The position numbers and the translations under genes were made by a program. Positions 40,951 through 52,369 of a DNA stretch of 64,000 nucleotides are shown here, in pieces. Location: positions 837,382 through 901,381 of the forward strand of contig NW_021940922.1 in assembly GCF_004337985.1 (NCBI RefSeq), in the 5' to 3' direction. A model generated the notes under the pieces. The model did not search any database, was not told where the DNA came from, and saw nothing but the letters and a program-made list of their open reading frames with translations. Positions within the stretch are counted from its first letter, which is position 1; each line of letters opens with the position of its first letter. Source of the stretch: Pyricularia pennisetigena. Lineage: Eukaryota > Ascomycota > Sordariomycetes > Magnaporthales > Pyriculariaceae.

Positions 40951-42778
40951 ACGTTGCGTACCCCTTGTTCGGCACCATGAAAATCTAACAATGAAATACT
41001 TACTTGTATAAATTGATTCAAATATAAAACTATTAACGTACAAAAATATAATTGTTTTCAGGCTGTTCCGGTTTATTAACCTCTTTTTCATCAGTTAAAA
41101 ATTCCAAATTTTCTAAATTATTTTCCTGCAATCCAATAATATTTTATTTATTAACCAAAAACTCGTTTGGATCCGGAACCACCTTTTTCCTTTTAACCGG
41201 CCGTATTACCTCTAATTATATTTCCAATAAACTGATTTTCTACTAGGCGTTAACCAAAAACGTATTTTTGGTTTCGAAGCTTTTTTGGACTTTTGCAAAT
41301 AAAAAACGTGAAATAGCGTTAATTTTATTCGATTGGGAAAGTTTTTGCAGTTGAAATCGAATATTTCGGGTCGTTTTAGGGGTTTCCAAATAAGTAAAAG
41401 CGGGTCGTTAATTTTTTGGGCTAGGTTTTCCGGTATTTTATCCTTTCACAAACCGTTTTTTTTATTTTTTATAATATTGGCGTTTTTTTTTTAACAAAAA
41501 AGGGCTTGAAAATGGTCTAACCAAATGCACCGGTTATAAACCCGTTATACGCCACCCAAATTGAATAGTTCTTCCTGTAAATGCTTTCAGTCTGGCTATA
41601 TTATAGTAAAAAAGGAAAATTCGCTTTCCAACAATTGTTGAACAGCAAAATTGGTTAACAAATCCAAACCAACGTCGATAAACCTCCTTTAACGGCCCAA
41701 AAACCGATAAATCCAATGGTTGAAAAAGGTGTGAAGAATAAAGGGGTAAATGTAGGAATTAAAAAAATTTTAAAGGCAAAAAAACATAAAATCGTCCGTA
41801 ACCTGTAATTTGTGGCCGTCGAGAATTAATAATCGCTTTTTAGGGGTTAAAGGTTGGGTATACGGAATAAACACATTTTTTAACTATTCGATAGCCGTTT
41901 CGTTATTTGTCCACCCGTTTTCGGCTATATAAAGTTACCAATTATCGAAATTGCTTAAATCCGTTCGAAACTATTGTTGTTATTCGTTTTTTCTTTAAAT
42001 TTAACCAGGGGAGGGAGGGTAACGCCCGTAGCCGATATATATTCGATTATAGTCGTCCAACCCCGCGTTCCGGGCTTTTTTGCTCTCATGGCCGGATTTC
42101 GCTAAGGCCTAATACTAGGCCGTTAAATCCTTTACCTTCCATTATACCGGTTTCGTCCATATTCCACCGATTTTCCGGTTTAATATCATTAATAACGGGA
42201 TTATATAAAGCCACCAAAATTTAATTACCTCCGTAATAGCCCCATTAACCCGGACGTCTTTTATTAGACGGGGCCTGTGGGTTTTGAGAATTGGATAATG
42301 AGCCAAAAAAAGGGCTATCCAACGTTCTCCAAAGCCTTTTATCTCTCCGGCGGCTCAAAAGTTCGTTCGGCAAAAAAGCGTAATTTTGAATGCGTTGGCG
42401 GAAGCCTTAAAGCTGTTTGGGTAAATATCCAATAAGCTCAATGCTTTTCCTCTTCCGCAAAAAGCCTTTGAAAAAGGTTTTGTGTTTTTTTATAAGGTTG
42501 AAAACCTTTGAGTCGATTTTCAAGTGTAGACCTAGGTATACCCCGTTTTCGGCAGGCTTTTGCAATTAATTCGCCATTATTAACGTTTTTAATGGCAGAG
42601 GAAGGCTGGTTTTGGAATGTGCTTTATTGGAAAATGGCGAATGGAGAACAGAAGAAAGTAAATCCAAAAGTGAAAAATTGGTCGAGATATTTATAAAAGA
42701 ACATAAAAGGTGAACGTGGCTATACAGTTACTTTTGGGTGCCGAACAGGGGGGGAGCCGAACAGGGGGTACGCAATGG
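40951..42778 (-). mobile_element. Pogo/Fot-like DNA transposon, 1828 bp, inactive
   Basis: It is flanked by TA on both sides (40949-40950 and 42779-42780). The terminal inverted repeats read ACGTTGCGTACCCCTTGTTC at the left and, complemented, CCATTGCGTACCCCCTGTTC at the right. On the minus strand a stop-interrupted transposase shows PRSTLENRLKGF (DNA-binding half, near 42510-42545), NRWNMDETG (near 42150-42175), LDGHK (near 41810) and QPLDLSVFGPLKEVYRRW (near 41665-41720), the signature of DDE_1 pogo transposases. Several stops show it is dead. It inserted in LTR-B DNA, so it is younger than that LTR. Confidence 0.8.
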
Positions 42779-42886
42779 TATTTAAGGCTTTGTGGGTATA
42801 AATGCGAATAGGTTTTATTTATTATTTATTTATTTATTCGATGCAGGGTAGCTAGTATTATTAGCCCTGCGCTAGCCATGTTCACA

Positions 42887-43443
42887 TTTGAGGCCTGGAT
42901 TTCGTCACGATCGCCTGTAATTCCGTCTCCTTTAGCGGTTAACCAACCGTCGGTAGTTCGTTTAAGGCTTAAAAGGAAGGAATTCACAAGGGCCTGCTTT
43001 AAATCCGATAATAAAGGAGGTTTTAACAACGGATTTCTTATGTGGGAAACCTCCTTTTTGCGGAAATAGTCCCTTCTGTATTAGGTTGCATTAAAGGGTT
43101 ACCTAGCGGCCGGCCGGGCCTACGGAGCCCATTTTCACGTGGACTTTCAGGGCTTTTACCGCTAAGTTTTTGCGTTGTTACAGGTGAATTTACGGCTATT
43201 TCCGTATTTTGTTCGGGATTTAGCTTCTCTTTTACCGTGTTTTCTTCCAGTTCCGAATCGGTGTAAATTTTAAAATCCCCTTTAGGGTTTATATTATTTA
43301 GTTTGAATTTCAACGGGGCTGCGTAGTCCTCTGTAACCCCCTCTAGAGCCATGCTAGAAGCGGTGCTATATTCACCTATTATATAGGCGTAATTCGAAAT
43401 TGTAAGTATATTTCGAACAAGGATATCGCACCCTTTTACCTGC
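42887..43443 (-). mobile_element. Copia-3 internal fragment, right piece
   Basis: It matches Copia-1 from about 11735 to 12290 (pre-integrase through the region downstream of the protease). It ends abruptly at the LTR-A that starts at 43444. The frames at 42826-43029 and 43038-43352 belong to it. The rest of Copia-3 is not in the window, so a deletion or rearrangement occurred here. Confidence 0.65.
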
Positions 43444-43943
43444 TGTTAACAATATGGGTTGCTAATAGGGGTTAAGGCATTAGCCTAGGTGCGGCGTGGT
43501 GCTAGTTGCGTTGTAAAGGCCTGTAATTACAGGCTTTAAATGCACTAATTGTTCACTAAGTTTTGGGATTAATAAATTCGATTTATTGGTGGGGGAGACT
43601 TTGCGTTATGTCCCAGATATACTCTCCGACATCGAAGTGGGGGTCCGCACGCCAGAAAGCGTTCCGGTGCCGCACACGATTTTCCGAAAAATTATGTTGT
43701 ATGCGTTATTGAAAAAACACCCTCATTTCCATACAAACCATCTCTGGGTTCGCACTAATTTGCTGATTTGGTGAAAATTTCAACTAAATACAGGGTAGCT
43801 GACTCGCAGGTGCAGGGTGGGTGTTAAACCCGGTACAGGGTAAACCCCATTCACTAACCGTATGAATCGCAACTCCTGCAACATAAAATATAACGGAAAA
43901 TCCGACAACCCGGAAAGCCCCAGTTCGGCACTATCTATTATGG

Positions 43944-43987
<44 letters not shown>

Positions 43988-44025
43988 TGGACCCATTATA
44001 TGATAAATAACGCATATAATTAACA
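43444..44025 (-). repeat. 3' LTR of Copia-2 (582 bp)
   Basis: It runs from TGTTAACAATATGGG to GCATATAATTAACA, uninterrupted. A (TA)n run near 43947-43984 makes it slightly longer than its relatives. Minus-strand purine tract GAAAAGG borders it at 44026. Confidence 0.8.
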
Positions 44026-44164
44026 CCTTTTCTTTTTTGCTACTATTTACATGAAGTCGGAAAAGAAAAGTATATAAAAATAAAACCTTAAAAAAAAGAT
44101 CCCCCTTATGTCCTAACCCAACTCGAACTCCCAATATAAACCCTCTGGATAATTAAACCCTTTG

Positions 44165-44275
44165 TACCGACCTATAACCCCCGAATTGGAAAAATCCCCC
44201 AGAATTGTGGCAACCCCCGGATTCGAACCACCAATTTGCATAATATTAACCCGCGGAATTAACTATTAAGCCAGG
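44165..44275 (-). other. tRNA-like sequence in the Copia-2 3' internal region
   Basis: The minus strand reads AGCTACCTGGCTTAATAG..., then GGTGGTTCGAATCC (a good B box) and GGGGGTTGCC. The 5' AGCTACC pairs with the 3' GGTTGCC at about five of seven positions. It matches 7690-7830 in Copia-1. It is probably a captured tRNA remnant. Confidence 0.35.
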
Positions 44276-44559
44276 TAGCTAATTTGGCTGTTCGTTGGTA
44301 ACAGTCCAAGTTATGCATAGTATATAGGGTATTTCGAATGCGTAAATCGCCCAAAACGCGACATATTTCAATTCTAATTCAATTTTTGGATATAGGTTTG
44401 GTAATTTTGGGTATTTGGTCGGTATGAATTCCATATCAATTAACCTGTACAGGGTAGACCTGGATAGTACGGTCTGTGTTAGGCTAACAAAAATCCAACT
44501 TTTGCAAACAAAAGAAATGTGATGGGTTGTAATTGGCTAACGAATTAATTACAATGCCC

Positions 44560-46130
44560 TAAAATTCAGTGGGTGAAAACTAAGCTTGTAAGGGTTTAAG
44601 CCCTATAAGCTCTAAAAATACCTTTTGAATTGGAAGCGTAAAGAGCTTTGTAAGGCCATTAGCGGGCATTTGTTTGGATTCCAGGTACTTTAAAGTCACC
44701 AATCCTTCTATAACTAACACCCGTACGTAGTAAAACTTTTATAACGTATATTTGATACGTTGGTGGTGCGTAATGTTATATGCGTTAGCTATAAAGCCTG
44801 TATTATCTACCAATATTGCAATAAAGCCTTTTATAGGTAGTCCAATTTCTATAAAAAGGTTTTTAAACCACTGTGCTTTACGCAGGGCTTCCGCTAAAGC
44901 ATCGGTTTGGGCTTTTGGTGTATTTAAAGCTATAATATTAGCCTTTTTGCACTCCCACGTTATAGGGCCCCCAAATAGGGTATATAAATATCCGTAAATG
45001 GACTTCAAATTTTCCTTAACCCCGGCAAAATCGCTATTACTAAAACCCAGTAATTCAAAACCTTTAAAACCCCCTATTAAAAAATTAAGTGGTAATTCAG
45101 GTTTACACACTTTATTCCCGTAATAAATAAATAAGGATTTAGTACCCATTAAATAACGTAATAGGTTTTTAACTGCCGTTAAATGGATTATATTAGCTTT
45201 TATTAAAGAACGTGAAAACCACTGAACCGTATAGCCGATATCCAGGCGCGTTAATAGCATTAAGTATATTAAGTTGCCGATAATACGCTATAATAATTTA
45301 ACTTCCAGCGCATTTACGGGTTTACCTTTATTATATTTCAAAACACCCGGTTATAAGGGAATAAATATAGGTTTGCAATTAACTAATACGAACGTTGTTA
45401 ATGCTTCCTTTATATACTGATTTTAATAAAACCAAAATAGGCGTTTAAACATATCCTTTATTATTTGAACGCCTAAAAAATAGGCTGCAAGGCCCCTGTT
45501 TTCCAACGCGTATACCTTGTTAAAACGAGCTTTTAAATCCTAAATATATTACAATTTAGAACCTATTAGCAGGCAGTCGTTTACGAAAGTAACGATAAAA
45601 TGTTTGGATTTAACGTTATGAAAAACAGTGGGATTAAAGATTAACGGTTTAAAACCTTTTTTGAAAAATGGGGTTTTTAGCTTGTTTTGCCATTTTCTTG
45701 GACCCTGTTTCAAACCATATAGCGCCTTTTCCAACTGTATACCCTGCAGTTTTTTTGGATTATAACCCATTTCCACTAAAGCTTTAGCGGTAGTAGGGTT
45801 ATCAGATTTAACCCATTCGTTAAAACCGTTTGGAATTTGCAAATAAATATTTACGTCGGTAAGGTTACTATTTAAAAACGCACCGATCAAATCGATTTGT
45901 TTTATTTCCCAGTTTTGTGCGTTAGCTATAACTAATAGTATACGCCAGGTAAATGGTATATTAATGCTTGCAAAAATCTCAATATAGTTTAGGCCTTCGA
46001 CCTGTAAAAAACCCCTTACAACAAACTTAGCTTTGAATTTTATAGGTATACTATTTTTATTCTTTTTCAATTTAAATACCGGCCGGGTAAACACGAGTTT
46101 ACGCCCCGCAGGTATTTTGCTTTGAAGAAT
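44560..46130 (-). pseudogene. Copia-2 RT and RNase H
   Basis: Open pieces at 45549-46094 (RT: FVVRGFLQVEG, LIGAFLNS, KALYGLKQGPRKW) and 44739-45260 (RNase H: LTRLDIGYTVQWFSRS, HLTAVKNLLRYLMGT, NSDFAG). The RT active site reads FVNDCLLIG where VDD is expected, an Asp-to-Asn change (G-to-A, as in RIP). Stops separate the pieces. Confidence 0.8.
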
Positions 46131-46229
46131 AAAACGGAAAGCTTTTGCAACAACGAACTGGTCGAATTTAAACGGTAAAACAAATAATTATTTAGCATTT
46201 TCAAAGTTATTCAGGGCCTGTTGGTAGCT

Positions 46230-47760
46230 AATTGGTTTACCGTTTTGAATGGGGTTTTTCTTTATTATCTTTTTGATTTGAAAATAAAAATAATGTACGT
46301 GATTTATATCCATTAAATCTGGGTTTTGAATTGCGAATTTAACTCCATATTCTATATGTTAGGTACTGAAAACACCGGAATTTCCGTTGTTTTAGGTACT
46401 GGATTAGGTACCGCTACTGTTATGTATTCTGGGGGGCGAACGGTAGGCTGTATAAGCCTGGCGGGCACTGTATTTTCAGGGTTTAAATGCCCTGTAACGG
46501 GTGGTAACTGCCCTTTAACGGGTGGTAATTCCCCTGTAACGGGTGGCAACTGCCCTGGAACGGGTGGTAAACGCCCTGTAACAAATGGAAAATACCCTGT
46601 ATTTTCAGGGCTTTTTAGGGCCTAATTACCCGTTGGAACGCTGTGGATTTCGTCTTCAAATTCAGAATTGGAATCCCCCTTTAAATCTGTATTTTCCCCC
46701 TTTAAAATCTGTAGCGTTTGCCCTGGAATAGCCAAATTTTAAGCGGTTATACCCTTTAAAATTTTTACAGTAAAGGTTTTATATACCGCCGGTTTAACGG
46801 GAGCGTAAACCAACGCTGTGAAGTTTAATAAATGGGCTAAAGATTTTCCCGTTTCGGTGAGGGGAGCCAATGTATTAGCTTTTTGGCGTTTTTCCAGCGG
46901 TGTAATAACCTGGTATACAGTACCAATAGCCTGAAAATGCCCCAAATTGGGTTTATACGGTAATCCAAGTTGGAATTCGGAATAAAATTTCTCGCAAAGT
47001 GTTAAATCCCTATTAGTTAGCGCTGTACGGTTAATTAAATTAATTATAGCAGGTAATAAATATTACTATAAATATAATAGTAAACCCGCCGTTGTAATAG
47101 TAAACCGAGCCCCATCCAGAATAACCCTAACAAACCGTTTTGTTAATCCGTTTTGGCCGTGGTTATAAGGATTCGAAATGCTAAAATTAACATTTTTGTT
47201 TGTAAACCTGCTTTAAACGTTTATATTAATTTCGTGCCCCCCTTAAACTGAAAATTCAGGGGGTAACGCCCGTACGTAGCTTTTCAAACCCCAAAAAAGC
47301 CTTTACTGGGCACTAAAACCGTAAATCCGGCCTTATTTCGTAATAGGATCGACCACCGCAAACGTGATTTTCGGTCCACTAATGACAGAAATACGGGTTT
47401 TAATTAGGCTGAAAAATCACAATATCACCCTTTATAAATTCGTAAATACTAGGAGGTGTAAGGAGTGCAACCTTATTTGTACGCTCAACAAAAATAGTTT
47501 TAACGCAAACAATATAAATACTTGCCCTAATTTTGTCGAAATTAGGTAAACCTTTTATAATTTTGGCGGTTTTTCTAATAATAATAACCCTATATGCCCC
47601 AAACGCCTGTGCCATAACAGGGCTTTATAGGCCTGGATTTCGTCATAATTACCTGTAATTCCGTCACTTTTAAAGGTTAACCAACCGTCCGTAATTCGTT
47701 TTAGCTTTAAAGGGAGGTAATTTACAGGGGCCTGCTTTCAATCTGATAATAAAGGAGGTT
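46230..47760 (-). pseudogene. Copia-2 integrase region
   Basis: Pieces at 47400-47615 (KIIKGLPNFDKIRAS) and 46352-46945 (GHLNPENTVPARLIQPT and upstream) match the Copia-1 integrase. The linker has a degenerate tandem repeat, on the plus strand ACGGGTGGTAA-CTGCCCT, four to five units near 46480-46600, which is absent or shorter in Copia-1. Confidence 0.65.
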
Positions 47761-48235
47761 TTAACAACGGATTTCTTGTGTGGGAAATCTCCTTTTTTCG
47801 GAAATAGTCCCTTTTGTATTAGGTTGTTTAAAAGGGTTATTTAGCGGCGTACCGGGCCTACAGGGCCTAGTTTAACGTTGACTTTCAGGGCTTTTACCGT
47901 TAAACTTTTGCGTTATAGGTAAATACACATCTATTTTCGTATTTTGTTCGGGATTTAGCTTTTCCGTTACTCTATTTTCTTCTAATTCCGAATCGGTGTA
48001 AATTCTATAACCCTCGTTATTTTCGGGATTTATATTATTGAATTTTACTTCTAACGGGGCTGCGTCACCTTTTATAACCTCCTATAAGGCCATGTTAAAA
48101 ACAATGCTATAATCATCTATTACACAGGCGTAATTCGAAATCTTTGGTACATTTCGAATAAAGATATCGCACCTTTTTACCTTTCAATAAAACGAATGTT
48201 TAGCGGTATTTAGGCGACCCCACGCCTTACCATCC

Positions 48236-49904
48236 TTATCGTAGAGGGTGTTTTTTTAATAATACGCCCCCTATATTATAACATATAGGGCCATTAGCGA
48301 TATTTATTCCAAACGAAGGGATATATAAAGCGTTATTCCACGTAACCTCTTGAAATTCGTTAGCTTTTTGGCCGTAACGGACCTGTATTTTAACAATTCC
48401 GGTACCTATAAGCCTAATAAGGCCATCTTTTGTACCGATTTCGACTGTCAAACCGGGGGTATAATGGGTCAAAGATTGCTTATTTGCAAAAATATGGTGC
48501 GTGCTACCTATATCGTACAGGATATGGTAACCCAGCTTCCAAAGCTTAAAAGCCTTTTTTTACGCCGCATCTAAGTTTCGTTTTAACCCTAGAATTAACT
48601 GTTAAAACCTGTAATTTTAACGTTTTACCGGTATAATGGGGTTCCGAATCCGATTCCGAGCGTAATTTTATAATTCCGTTAATAGCGGAATTAACCTCCT
48701 GTTGCAAGGTTTGGTACGGTCAATTACCGCCCAAATTACCTAACTATTCCAGGGCGTTATACGCTACGCATGTGTTAACGGTACCTGGAATCGAACCCGT
48801 AAATAATTCGAAATTTATGGAAATTATGGACGTTCCAGCGGTTAATTCGCTGGAGGAGGATTTACTATTTTTTGCAAAAGCAGAATCCAAATTAGAATTT
48901 TTACCCTTCTTTCGTTTAAAGGTGTTTTCCTACACATTATTTTCCTTTTTAGCGCCATTTTTAACGTTTTTTTTACCCGATTTTCAACCTTCAAAACTAT
49001 AATTAGCGGCCTTAGCCGTTATAGAACCTGAAATCGAACTTTCGGACATAAGGTCAGCCAAAAAATATTGCAAATTTAGCTTTTCCGAATTTTGGCCTAT
49101 AACCTGCAGGGCCCGTTGGGTACTGCATTATCGCTCGGTCCAAATAGGAAGTATCCCCTCCAGGGCCCGTAGGAGCTGACTTCGTACATTTATGGGGTTA
49201 ATTTGCACGTTAATATTCGTTAATTTAGCTATGAGGGGGTTAAAACGGCTGTTAAACTCCGGTATTAATTTTTTAAATTTCGAAAAATTGAAACCGTAAA
49301 ATTCCCAATACAACGAATTTTGATTAATTCCGGGTGCAGCGGAATAACTATCTTCCAGCGTTTAATAAACCGTTACGGGGCTGGAATGCCATGCAATGGA
49401 TTTCCAAGATTCTTTGGTTAAACTAATTTTTATCAGTAATAATAGGATTAATTGTTCGTATTCCGGCAGGGTATAACCAAATCCAGGGTTGAAAATAAAT
49501 TCCGCTGCTTTTATAACCCTCAATTGAACTATTATCGCCTGTTTCCACAAATCATACTTGCTAACACCTACTAATTTACAATTTTCGGGGAAGGAAAATA
49601 CCCGTTTCGATAGTTCTTTACCTATCCCGTCACCTAAAATTAGGTTAGCAGGTGGATTAGGGGGTACGGTAACGGGTTTAATATCCGAATTACCATTAGA
49701 ATTAATGGAATCACCGCTTTTCAGGATTAATAGGGCAGTTAATTGTTGAATTATCCTTTAAAATTAATCCATTTGCGCAATTAACGCTTTTAATTGCATG
49801 TTTTGGGCCTGTAATTTAGCGGTTAGAACTTCGTTTGGGCTGGATTCAGGCCCCTTATCTGCAGGAATTGGGCCTGGAAGGCCCGATATAGGGCTGTCTT
49901 CCAT
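48236..49904 (-). pseudogene. Copia-2 gag and protease region
   Basis: From the ATG at 49902-49904 the frame reads MEDSPISGLPGP and stays open past the codon that is TAG in Copia-1. Pieces at 49362-49550 and 49128-49313 (LYWEFYGFNFSKFKKLIP) are capsid-like. The piece at 48236-48472 (VTWNNALYIPSFGINIA) is the protease-proximal region. A few stops remain. Confidence 0.65.
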
Positions 49905-50790
49905 TGTACGGTAGCCTGAATTATAGTTGCAATTCGCTAATTTATAGCTTAAGTTAATTAACCTAGTCGTTTAAGGGTAAATACCCTATGTTAGGATTTG
50001 TTATACCGTCTACCTTTTAAAGATTATAGGCCTATAATTACCAATTATAAGGTTTATTTTTATTTTCCACGGTCGAAATCCATTAAGAATTACAGGGTTA
50101 GAACCCCTAAAATCCGCAATAAGTGGATGCCCTAATGATTATACCAATCCAGGTGCACGTAACGAATTTAATTCATCAAATGGGTGCAGGGTAATTTACA
50201 AGGTATCGTCCAGTTTAACGTCGTGCAAGGTATTGTGCAGGGTAGCGTGCAAAATATCGTGCAAAATAATAAACCAATTAACGTAATTCCGCTAATAGGT
50301 TTATAGGCTATTGTAAACCCTATTAAACGCACTAAAAAAGTTTTATGGGTTATGAGCGAACGAATACAGGGGTTTTTGGCCCTAACCCGTTAGCGTAAGC
50401 CCTATTAAAATTTCGAACCAATTACAATAGCGTGCACGATCCACAAAAACCACACCAAAAAAATTTTGGATTTGCAATATAAACGATTGTTGCAGTACCT
50501 GAAAAGGCCTGAATCGAACGCTAATTTTAAGCGATCCCCACTATAAATACAAGGGGTTAAATGCTAAATTAGCGTTTAAAACAAACAATTCCGCATAAAA
50601 ACAGCAATATCTTCGTCAATACTCGTGCTATAAAGATGCGACAATAACCAAAACAAAACCTAAACTTCAAGCTTTCCAGCGATGCAAAATGCACTTAAAT
50701 GCACAAACTAAAACTTCTCCGGGCTTATGACCTGTTAATAATATAAATTGCTGACAGGGGCCTAAGCATTAGCCTAAATGCGGCGTGGTG

Positions 50791-52198
50791 TAGTCTCAGG
50801 GCTCATCCCTGAAGCCCAGAGCTCCACAATTGATCCACTTCGTTCGCTTCGCTCCACTTCGTGGCTCAATTGCGGCTTTGCAATGTACCTGTGGGTCCAT
50901 CCAAAGAACGCTCTGGTTCCGGTCTGAGGACAATCTGTCGATTTTCCCCGCTCATGGCGGTATTTTCGTCAATTCGGCGACCAACACTCCGTTATAAAAA
51001 AATAAATAAAAATCGTAAAAATAAACGGTTTGTACGTTGAAGATAGCATTTAGTACCGCTATTAATAACGATTTGATGTATATTTTTATATGTATAATTG
51101 GGCGAATTTGCTAGGCCCTGCCCTTAATCCGCTCATGGCGGTACTATTTTTTCGATTTTATTTCGATTTTCGAATTTATTTTGTATTATTTTTATTTGTT
51201 AATTTAACTTTAAACTTTTTGAAGGTGGGGGATAATATACGTTGAAATAGCCATATACCGAATTCTAGTATATATGCCTGATTATATAAGCCGTTAAATA
51301 AACGGATAGGTAAGGTATGTACAATTTTGTATAAGATTTACAGTCGAAACGCTTTTATATTTTTTCCCAATTTTTAGCGATAATAAAACCAAGATTTCAG
51401 GAATTGGATTACGTATATATACAAACGTCCAAGTTAAATCCGCTTATTGATATCGCTTTTTATGATTTCTTTGTTAAAAGAAATGGTAAAATTATATTGT
51501 TTTTATATTTTTTATTTTACTTGATAAAATACAAATGGTAAAAAAAACGTTGAATAGCATTTATATATTATTACATACTTTAAATTTTATATTAGAGTTT
51601 TTTTCCAATTTTCAAACAATTGGGCGAATTATCAAGTTTTCTAATAATATACTAATTAAATGAAAAATATTAAGATAATATTTATTTTAAGCGGTAATCG
51701 TATGCACTCTCCACCGCCACGCTAATTTAAAGGTCGGTTTTATAATAATATATTTTATTTGTAGAAAACATCATTGCTTAAAATAATAAATTAAATATGA
51801 TAATATATATTAAAAATTAAAAAATATATTTAATATTCAAATATTCATTTAATCGAAGGAAATATACCAACGGCCTCTGCGTTAAAAAGATACAAAAAAT
51901 TCATTCATTACAACGCAGGTTACCTTATATTTTTACGATTTATATTCATTTACTTATTCGAATATTTGATTGTATATAGTGGTTATACTGTTGGTATTAC
52001 GTATGCGGTGCAGACACAGTGCGAAAACAGTACAAATACCCGCCATGAGCGGGGAAAATCGACAAATTGTCCTCAGACTAGAACGAGCGCGATCTTTTCG
52101 GCCAATGCAATTGGTCGAAAAACCATGTGGCTAAAAGGTACATGGAGCGTTCGGTCCCCATTGCGAAGCAGGGGGGTCTAGTCTGAGCACTGAGACTA
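50791..52198 (+). mobile_element. Element E5: E-family element, 1.4-kb class
   Basis: TAGTCTCAGG...CACTGAGACTA with an exact 9-bp duplication GGCGTGGTG (50782-50790 and 52199-52207). It is very similar to E3 (same single internal unit and same GTGCAGACACAGTGCGAAAA stretch near its right end), so the two form a subfamily. Confidence 0.85.
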
Positions 52199-52369
52199 GG
52201 CGTGGTGCTAGTTGCGCTATAAAGGCCTGTAATTACAAAGCTTAAATACACTAAATTGTTTATTAAAATGGTTTACTAATATTGGGATTAATAATTCAAA
52301 TTCATTAATGGAGGAAACTTTGCTTTATCTCCCTTATATACTTTTCGACATCGGAATAGGGGTCCGCAC

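Larger units (their letters stand above)
38590..42886. repeat. LTR-B copy split by E4 and a pogo-like element
   Basis: It begins TGTGACGAGGTTATGAG and ends GCCATGTTCACA. Removing both insertions and their duplications leaves about 614 bp. The flanks TTTTA (38585-38589) and TTTGA (42887-42891) are a 5-bp target duplication with one G-to-A difference. It inserted in Copia-3. Confidence 0.75.
44026..50732 (-). mobile_element. Copia-2 internal region
   Basis: A Ty1/Copia interior on the minus strand, better preserved than Copia-1. The probable gag ATG is at 49904. Integrase, RT and RNase H pieces follow toward lower coordinates. The primer-binding site (50721-50732) reads GGTCATAAGCCC on the minus strand, a mutated form of the half-tRNA(iMet) complement in Copia-1. 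The element has no 5-bp duplication outside its LTRs (CCTGC against GAATA), so one flank was replaced. Confidence 0.8.

Noticed and set aside
46480..46600. Independent minisatellite at 46.5 kb
   Set aside because: The ACGGGTGGTAA repeats lie inside the Copia-2 integrase linker and encode its Pro/Gly-rich segment. They are part of the element.
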